A stretch of DNA of 56,286 nucleotides from Streptacidiphilus pinicola (lineage in GTDB: Bacteria; Actinomycetota; Actinomycetes; Streptomycetales; Streptomycetaceae), in NCBI RefSeq assembly GCF_003258295.1, contig NZ_QKYN01000046.1, positions 1 through 56,286 on the forward strand, in the 5' to 3' direction. How positions within the stretch are numbered: position 1 is the first letter of the stretch; each line of letters begins with the position of its first letter. The notes below the pieces were generated by a model, which worked only from the letters and a program-made list of their open reading frames with translations, was not told the origin of the DNA and made no database searches. Below are positions 51,007 through 56,286 of the stretch, in pieces. A program made the position numbers and the translations under genes.

Positions 51007-51669
51007 CTAGACGGGTGCGGTGGTGAACCTGCGCCAGATCGGGGCGGTGGGCGTGTAGCGGTGGTTGGCCCGGTGGGTCTCGACGCCGAGGTAGCGCCAG
51101 AAGTCGTAGATGGCCGCAGGCTCGAGGCGGCCCCAGCGGTCGCCGTCGCGGGCGGGCTGGTTGCGGGGGTCGTACTCGTCCCAGGCGAAGTCCTCGTAGC
51201 GGGGGTCGTCGGCGCTGATGCTGGTGAGGTAGGCGCGGGCGTGCCGGACGTTCAGCCCGAGCTCGGGGAACTGGGCGACCAGGACGTCCGGCGCCCCCTG
51301 GCAGGGCAGGTCGCCGAAGAACTTCGGGCCGGTGTCGGTCCACTGCAGGAAGCGGTCGACCACCTGGCCGTGGTGGAAGAGCTCGTAGCCCCACAGGTCG
51401 CCGTCGTAGACGAAGGTCAGCAGGCCGGAGCAGTCGAGGACGCGTGAGACGTGCAGCTGCGCGCGCCGGCGCAGGTCCCACTCCCAGCCCTTGGTCCAGT
51501 TCAGCACGGTCCAGCCGTTGTGCTGCTCGTGCAGGGCGTAGGAGTCGGCGCCGGGGCTCTGGTCGTCCTCGAGGTGGTGCCGCTCCTGGGACCAGAACTG
51601 CTCGAGCGCGGCGTACACCTGCTCCTGGTCGACGCCGCGGAACATGTTGGTGCGCAAGAACAGGCCCAT
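51007..51669 (-). CDS. Hypothetical cytoplasmic protein
   Basis: 220 residues from ATG 51667-51669 with GGGAG upstream. Rich in aromatic residues (WTVLNWTKGWEWDLRR, FVYDGDLWGYELFHHGQVVD, YDFWRYLGVETHRANHRYT), it looks like a compact mixed alpha/beta domain. There is no signal peptide, membrane segment or enzyme motif that I recognise. It converges on the ATPase gene and follows the flavoprotein gene on the same strand. Confidence 0.75.
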   Translation of the reverse strand: MGLFLRTNMFRGVDQEQVYAALEQFWSQERHHLEDDQSPGADSYALHEQHNGWTVLNWTKGWEWDLRRRAQLHVSRVLDCSGLLTFVYDGDLWGYELFHHGQVVDRFLQWTDTGPKFFGDLPCQGAPDVLVAQFPELGLNVRHARAYLTSISADDPRYEDFAWDEYDPRNQPARDGDRWGRLEPAAIYDFWRYLGVETHRANHRYTPTAPIWRRFTTAPV

Positions 51670-51771
51670 GCGGACGACTCCCAAGGATCGCTCAGCGGAC
51701 GACGAGCGGACAAGCTCTGCGGCAGTCTGACAGCCCCTTCGCGGGTCGGGCTCGAATCCGGACGGAGTGCG

Positions 51772-53010
51772 TCAGTTCAGGGAGTTGAGGTAACGCAGGG
51801 TGGCGTCCGGGGTGGCGAGCCAGCGGGGGAAGTCCGTCGGGTCGGCGTAGGTCTGGGCCAGGCGGGAGGCGATGCGCGGGTCCGTCGCGGCCTGGGCGAA
51901 GGCCAGGCCGATGTGGTCCGGGAGGGGGCCGAGCATGGCGGTGGTGAAGTCCACGGTGTGGCGGGCCTCGGCCCAGTACGCGTCGAAGAGGGTGCGCATC
52001 CACGGTTCGTCGAAGGGGAGTTCACCGCGCTCGGTGACGGCCGCGGCGTAACGGGCGGCGCAGCGGGCGGCGTTGTTGGCGCCCTGGGCGGTGATCGGGT
52101 CGTTGAGGACGAGGGTGTCGGCCATGCCCAGCACCGCCGGTCCGTTCGCGCCGCCCGGGTGCGCCAGCGGGTGGCGGACCGTCGGCGTGACCGCGCCCAC
52201 CAGGGACGCGCCCGGGTCGGTCGGCTCGGCGTTCGCCAACGCCTGGTACTCCCAGGGGAGGTGGCGACGGATCAGATCGACGCTGCGGGCCAGCAGTTCC
52301 TTCGGGTCGGGGTCGTCGCCGAAGACGTCCAGCGGTCCGCCCGGTATCGCCTCCCACAGCAGGATCACGCACGGGCCGCTCAGCGTCAGCCCGGGCTGCA
52401 GCACGAGCTCCCCGGCGCCCGCGACGATGTGGATCCGGGCCGGGGCGCCGGCCTCCGACGGCAGATCGGCGGGCCGTCCCACGCCGTGCAGGTAGACCGC
52501 GGCCAGCGTCCGCTGCGGCGCGTCGAAGCGGCTGCGCTCGGCGTCGCGCGCGAAGGCGCGCGCCAGCGGCCCGCGTCCGGCGGCGACGACGGTGAGCGCG
52601 TTGCGCTCCGCCAGCCGGACCAGGTCGTCGGCGGCGGCCCGCCGGTACTCGACGCGTCCGCCGCGCTCCTCGAACAGCTCCAGCCAGGCGGCGGTCTTGA
52701 CGCGCTGGTCCACGGAGTGGGCGGGCTGCTCGGGCGTGGCGTCGAAGGTCAGCACCGGCTGCCCGTCCACGCCGACCACGAGGTGCAGCGTGCCGGTGTC
52801 CGGCGCCGCGCCGTCCCACAACGCCAGCCCGGCCGCGCGCTCCAGCGCCCGCGCCGGGCCGAACATCGCCTGCGTGGAGAGCACCCGGCCGGCCCGGATC
52901 CGGTCCGGCGTGCGCTCCGAGACGACGGTCACCCGATACCCGTCCGCCTGCAGCGCGAGCGCCAGATGCAGACCGGACTGCCCCGCCCCGACGACGGCCA
53001 CCTCACGCAT
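51772..53010 (-). CDS. Styrene/indole monooxygenase-type flavoprotein (StyA-like)
   Basis: 412 residues, the usual StyA length. The FAD Rossmann motif VAVVGAGQSGLHLALAL is at the N-terminus. AHSVDQRVKTAAWLELFEERGG, VVAAGRGPLARAF, and LVLNDPITAQGANNAARCA near the C-terminus match the StyA family, whose members epoxidise styrene or oxidise indole with reduced FAD. The family needs a separate flavin reductase (StyB), which is not encoded here, so reduced FAD must come from elsewhere. ATG 53010 is preceded by GGGAAGGGG. It is divergent from the PadR regulator. Confidence 0.85.
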   Translation of the reverse strand: MREVAVVGAGQSGLHLALALQADGYRVTVVSERTPDRIRAGRVLSTQAMFGPARALERAAGLALWDGAAPDTGTLHLVVGVDGQPVLTFDATPEQPAHSVDQRVKTAAWLELFEERGGRVEYRRAAADDLVRLAERNALTVVAAGRGPLARAFARDAERSRFDAPQRTLAAVYLHGVGRPADLPSEAGAPARIHIVAGAGELVLQPGLTLSGPCVILLWEAIPGGPLDVFGDDPDPKELLARSVDLIRRHLPWEYQALANAEPTDPGASLVGAVTPTVRHPLAHPGGANGPAVLGMADTLVLNDPITAQGANNAARCAARYAAAVTERGELPFDEPWMRTLFDAYWAEARHTVDFTTAMLGPLPDHIGLAFAQAATDPRIASRLAQTYADPTDFPRWLATPDATLRYLNSLN

Positions 53011-53105
53011 CCCGCCACCCCTTCCCGCCTCAACGACGGCTCCCTGTGGGGTCGTCGGGACTCATGCTGGCCCGTGGCGCACCCTTGCGCACATATGCCG
53101 GTCAC

Positions 53106-53124
53106 CGATATATGTAATCGACAT
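53106..53124. promoter_or_regulatory. AT-rich inverted repeats overlapping the PadR start
   Basis: CGATATATGTAATCG (53106-53120, CGAT/ATCG arms) overlaps ATGTAATCGACAT (53112-53124). The latter has the ATGT/ACAT arms typical of PadR operators and reaches into the ATG at 53123, pointing to autorepression. Confidence 0.5.
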
Positions 53125-53473
53125 GAGTGAAGGCGCACGCCCCATGCAGGAGCCCACGCTGCTCCTGCTCACCGCCTTGGCCGACGAGCCCAGGCACGGC
53201 TACGCACTGATGCAGGAGGTCGCCGAGATCTCGAACGGACGGGTGCGGCTGCGCACCGGCACGCTCTACGGCGCGCTGGAGCGGCTGCAACGGGAGGGAA
53301 TGGTCCGGGTGGAGCGGGAGGAGGTCGTCGACGGCCGGGCCCGCAAGGTGTACGCGCTGGCCGACCAGGGCGCGTCCGCGCTCGCGGAGGAGACGGCGCG
53401 CATCCGGGCCGTCGCGCTGGAGGCCGAGCGGCGCCTGGCGCTGCGGCCGCGCCTGAAGGGGGTCACGGCATGA
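53123..53473 (+). CDS. PadR-family transcriptional regulator
   Basis: 116 residues from ATG 53123; ATG 53144 has a better ribosome binding site (GAAGG) and is an alternative. The PadR winged helix is plain: LLLLTALADEPRHGYALMQE, RTGTLYGALERLQREGMVR, ARKVYALADQGASALAEE, with a short C-terminal dimer helix. The next gene overlaps it by four bases (ATGA), so it regulates or is regulated with the membrane protein. Confidence 0.92.
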   Translation: MSEGARPMQEPTLLLLTALADEPRHGYALMQEVAEISNGRVRLRTGTLYGALERLQREGMVRVEREEVVDGRARKVYALADQGASALAEETARIRAVALEAERRLALRPRLKGVTA

Positions 53474-54420
53474 CGAACGAGCAGACGACGGAGACGCCGG
53501 GGTTGTTGCGGGTCGCGCTGCGCACGTATCCCAGGGCGTCCCGCGGTGGGCACGCCCAGGAGCTGGCGGCCATCTACGCCGAGGCGACGGCCGGTCAGGG
53601 CCGGATCGCGGCGGCCGGCGAGGCGCTGGACGTGGCCGGACACGGCCTGCGGCTGCGCTGTGGCCTCGGCGGCGGGGGCCGCGCCGACGAGATCGTGGCG
53701 CGGGCCGTGCCGCTGGCGGTCACGCTCACCGCCACCCAGGGGGTCGCCTACGCCGTCGCCCTGGCCGTGATGCTGCTCGACGCGCCGGAGTTCGCGCACC
53801 TGGGCACGGCGAACCAGCTGGTGCTGGTCGCCGACGCCGGCGCGACCGTGGTCTGGCTGGCGGTCCTCGGCCTGCTGCTCGCCGGGCGCACCGGCGCCGC
53901 CCGCATCCTGGGGACGCTGGGCACCCTGGCGCAGCTCCCCGTCGTCCTCGCCGCGCTGCCCGGCCTCGACCTGGGGCGGGCCGACGCGGTGGGCGGCGCA
54001 CTGCTGCCGTCGCTCTTCGTCTGGCTGTTGCTGCTCGCGGCACCGCGCGACATCCTCGCCACCGTGGAACCGCGCGACCGCCGGCTGATGGGCGGGGTCG
54101 CGCTGTTCGCCCTGGTGCCCTACGCGCTGATGCTGCTGGTGCACTACCCGCACCTGATGATGCTGTACGTCAGCTTCGTCTGGTTCCTCCCGGTGGGTGC
54201 GGCGCTGGCCCTGGCCCGCAGGCACAGCACGGTCCCGGCCGCCCTCGGCGTGGCGGCGGTCGTCGGGGTGCTCCGCTTCGGCCTCCCCGAGCTGGCCGAT
54301 CTCACCTCCGCCCGGACGGTCGCCTTCGCCGTCCTCGCCCTGGCCGCCGTCACGCTCGCCCGGCGCCTGGACCTGCGCAACCGCCGGCGGAACCCGGATC
54401 GCACCCCGGTCGGCTCCTGA
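53470..54420 (+). CDS. Membrane protein coupled to PadR regulator
   Basis: 316 residues. The N-terminal cytoplasmic part (LLRVALRTYPRASRGGHAQE) is the pattern seen in membrane proteins paired with PadR regulators in actinobacteria. Eight or so hydrophobic segments follow, from about residue 80. There is no transport or enzyme motif. It ends with a basic tail. Start overlaps the PadR stop; function unknown, possibly a sensor or stress-related membrane protein. Confidence 0.82.
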   Translation: MTNEQTTETPGLLRVALRTYPRASRGGHAQELAAIYAEATAGQGRIAAAGEALDVAGHGLRLRCGLGGGGRADEIVARAVPLAVTLTATQGVAYAVALAVMLLDAPEFAHLGTANQLVLVADAGATVVWLAVLGLLLAGRTGAARILGTLGTLAQLPVVLAALPGLDLGRADAVGGALLPSLFVWLLLLAAPRDILATVEPRDRRLMGGVALFALVPYALMLLVHYPHLMMLYVSFVWFLPVGAALALARRHSTVPAALGVAAVVGVLRFGLPELADLTSARTVAFAVLALAAVTLARRLDLRNRRRNPDRTPVGS

Positions 54421-54509
54421 CTTGCGTACGATCGACAGCTCGCCCGCGTCGCCCGCCTATGCTGGCGGCGCGGGCACGAGCAGGCACGAGGCGGGCGGAG
54501 GCAGGGCAC

Positions 54510-55886
54510 GTGACGACGGAGGAGATCCGGATCCTCGCCGCGACGGCGATCCTGGGCTACGGGTTCCCTGACGCGTCGTTCGAGGCGGGCCTCGCCCGGC
54601 GGCCGCACGTGATCGCGGCCGACGCCGGATCGACCGACCCGGGGCCCTACTACCTCGGCGCAGGCGAGTCCTTCACCGACCGCACCGCCGTCCGGCGCGA
54701 TCTGGAGCGGATGCTGACCGGGGCCCGGCGCCTCGGCGTCCCCGTCGTCGTCGGCTCCGCCGGCGGGGCGGGCGCGGCGCCGCACCTGGAGTGGCTGCGC
54801 GGCGTCGCCGACGAGATCGCCGCCGAGCAGGGGCTGCGGCTGCGCACTGCGGTCATCCCGGCGGACGTCCCGCGGCCGGAGGTGCTCGACGCCCTGCGGG
54901 CCGGCCGGATCTCCGCCGTGCCGCACGGGCCCGAGCTGACCGAGGCGGACGTCCGCGCCACGACGCACCTGGTGGCCCAACTGGGCGTCGAACCGCTGGT
55001 GGAGGCACTGCGCGGCGGCGCCGACCTGGTGCTGGCCGGGCGGACCTACGACCCGGCGGTCTTCGCGGCGCTGCCGCTGCTGCACGGCTTCGACGAGGGC
55101 CTCGCCCTGCATCTCGGCAAGATCCTGGAGTGCGCCGCCATCGCCGCCGTGCCAGGCAGCGGCAGCGACTGCATGCTCGGCACGCTGCGCCGCGACCACT
55201 TCGTGGTCGAGCCGCTCTCGCCACAGCGCCGCTGCACGCCCACCTCCGTGGCCGCGCACACGCTCTACGAGAAGAGCGACCCGTACCACCTGCCCGGCCC
55301 CGGCGGTCATCTCGACCTCACCGACTGCGCGTTCACGCCCGAGGGCGAGCGCGGCGTCCGCGTGACCGGCTCCCGGCACGTGCCCGCCCCCTACACGCTC
55401 AAGCTGGAGGGCGCGCGGCTGCGCGGCCACCGCACGGTCTCGCTGGCCGGCGCCCGCGACCCGGTCTTCATCCGCGAGCTGGACACGATCGTCGCGGGCG
55501 TCCGCGAGCGCGTCGCGGACAACTTCCCCGACCTCTCGCCGGACGACTACGAGCTGCTGGTCCGCGTCTACGGGCGCGACGGGTGCATGGGCTCGCTGGA
55601 GCCGCGGCCGGTGGTCGCCGGGCACGAGGTGGGCCTGGTCATCGAGGCCGTCGCGCGCACCCAGGCGCTCGCTGACACGCTGTGCGCCTTCGCCCGCTCC
55701 ACGATGCTGCACTTCGGCTACCCCGGCCGCCTCTCGACCGCCGGGAACCTGGCCTTCCCCTACTCGCCCTCGGACTTCCACGCGGGCGCGGTCTACGAGT
55801 GGAGCGTCTACCACCTGATGCGCGTCGACGACCCGTCCGCCGCCTTCCCGATCCACTGGACCGAGCTGCCCGAGGGGGCGTCGTGA
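54510..55886 (+). CDS. AtuA-family (DUF1446) protein
   Basis: 458 residues from GTG 54510 with GGAGG upstream; the frame extends earlier without a good start. Features: GSTDPGPYYLGAG near residue 42, VVVGSAGGAGAAPHLEWL, ADLVLAGRTYDPAVFAALPL, HLGKILECAAIAAVPGSGSD and VYGRDGCMGSLEPRP. This is the acyclic-terpene-utilisation AtuA/DUF1446 family, whose biochemical role is not settled; AtuA occurs in the citronellol/geraniol catabolic cluster of Pseudomonas. It is coupled to the DUF4387 gene that follows. Confidence 0.85.
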   Translation: MTTEEIRILAATAILGYGFPDASFEAGLARRPHVIAADAGSTDPGPYYLGAGESFTDRTAVRRDLERMLTGARRLGVPVVVGSAGGAGAAPHLEWLRGVADEIAAEQGLRLRTAVIPADVPRPEVLDALRAGRISAVPHGPELTEADVRATTHLVAQLGVEPLVEALRGGADLVLAGRTYDPAVFAALPLLHGFDEGLALHLGKILECAAIAAVPGSGSDCMLGTLRRDHFVVEPLSPQRRCTPTSVAAHTLYEKSDPYHLPGPGGHLDLTDCAFTPEGERGVRVTGSRHVPAPYTLKLEGARLRGHRTVSLAGARDPVFIRELDTIVAGVRERVADNFPDLSPDDYELLVRVYGRDGCMGSLEPRPVVAGHEVGLVIEAVARTQALADTLCAFARSTMLHFGYPGRLSTAGNLAFPYSPSDFHAGAVYEWSVYHLMRVDDPSAAFPIHWTELPEGAS

Positions 55887-56239
55887 CCACCGGTCGGGAC
55901 ACCGTCCCCCTGCCCGAGCTCGTCGACGTCGTGCGCAGCAAGAACGCCGGACCCTACGAGCTGACCCTGGACCTCATCTTCACCACCCGCGCCCAGTACG
56001 AGCTGGTCAAACGCGACCGGTTGATCGGCCGGCGGGTGATCGCCGAGCTCTACGGCGTCCCGGAGGCGGACGTCGGCGAGCCGATCTTCTACGACCCGGC
56101 CCGCGCCGTGAAGATCAACCTCCGCCGCCCGCTGACCTCCGGGGACGTCGGCGAGACCGACGTCTACGGCGCCCAGCAGCACGGCCCCCTGCTCGCCCTG
56201 CGCCTGCCGGTCGCCGAGGAGCCGCCGCTCCCCACGTAG
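55883..56239 (+). CDS. DUF4387 protein, partner of AtuA-family protein
   Basis: 118 residues from GTG 55883, overlapping the previous stop (GTGA). LVDVVRSKNAGPYELTLDL opens the protein. It continues LIFTTRAQYELVKRD, FYDPARAVKINLRRP and ends with DVYGAQQHGPLLAL. DUF4387 genes regularly follow AtuA/DUF1446 genes or are fused to them, so the two probably form one enzyme complex acting on a carboxylic acid or its CoA ester. The gene is complete and ends about 20 bases before the adapter. Confidence 0.85.
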   Translation: MTTGRDTVPLPELVDVVRSKNAGPYELTLDLIFTTRAQYELVKRDRLIGRRVIAELYGVPEADVGEPIFYDPARAVKINLRRPLTSGDVGETDVYGAQQHGPLLALRLPVAEEPPLPT

Positions 56240-56259
56240 GGTGGGGCGGGTGCTCGGCG

Positions 56260-56286
56260 CTTATACACATCTCCGAGCCCACGAGA
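56260..56286 (+). other. Illumina Nextera adapter contamination (Tn5 mosaic end + read adapter)
   Basis: CTTATACACATCT (56260-56272) is the inner part of the 19-base Tn5 mosaic end used in Nextera tagmentation, and CCGAGCCCACGAGA (56273-56286) is the adapter joined to it. This is library sequence, not genome, and it marks the end of the contig. Confidence 0.97.

Noticed and set aside
1-56286. CRISPR array, insertion sequence or rRNA
   Set aside because: No spaced repeats, transposase-like proteins or rRNA sequence were seen on either strand.

Overview
The window is very GC-rich, with dense genes, GTG/TTG starts and ATGA/GTGA/TTGA overlaps. An SsgA-like sporulation protein, an MmyB-type regulator, an RsbW-like ATPase, many secreted enzymes and a LanM all point to a streptomycete-type actinobacterium (Streptomyces or a close relative such as Kitasatospora or Streptacidiphilus). 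It looks like a whole contig or a contig end: the first 90 bases are the start of a truncated secreted-protein gene on the minus strand, and the last 27 bases are Illumina Nextera adapter rather than genome. No intergenic gap exceeds 300 bases.

Layout. 1-8.9 kb: an alpha-glucan utilisation locus with a LacI regulator, sugar-binding lipoprotein, two MalF/MalG-type permeases, a GH13 alpha-glucosidase and a secreted GH87 mycodextranase/alpha-1,3-glucanase. It has no ATPase of its own. 8.9-12.0 kb: a minimal class II lanthipeptide pair (LanM plus a 67-residue precursor). 12.2-15.6 kb: a secreted GH9 cellulase divergent from a secreted S53 peptidase. 15.6-27.4 kb: mostly housekeeping and single genes (SsgA-like protein, membrane proteins, threonine dehydratase-like enzyme, lipoprotein, exonuclease III, two aldo/keto reductases with an MmyB regulator and a cupin, thioesterase, acetyltransferase, stand-alone CBM48 protein, methyltransferase). 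27.4-34.3 kb: transport and resistance functions (DrrAB-type exporter with a divergent TetR regulator, an MFS exporter, an orphan winged-helix regulator, an ABC-F protein whose start codon lies in a perfect hairpin). 34.3-38.9 kb: an AceE/transketolase-like enzyme, an MBL-fold hydrolase, an RsbW-like ATPase and tRNA-Leu(GAG).

39.0-51.0 kb is the most unusual part. A small XRE regulator is divergent from two tandem, almost identical genes for 72-residue peptides. These are followed by a membrane M50 metallopeptidase fused to a PqqD/RRE-like domain and by a secreted four-cysteine protein. Convergent to this unit are an ABC ATPase with a C-terminal AbrB-like domain and two very large FtsX-type permeases, with a second ATPase divergent from them. 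I read the first part as a peptide maturation/secretion unit with no recognisable modifying enzyme; its product and role are unknown, and membership of the transporter is inferred from position only.

51.0-56.2 kb: a hypothetical protein, an orphan styrene/indole monooxygenase-type flavoprotein, a PadR regulator coupled to a membrane protein, and an AtuA-DUF4387 pair ending at the adapter.
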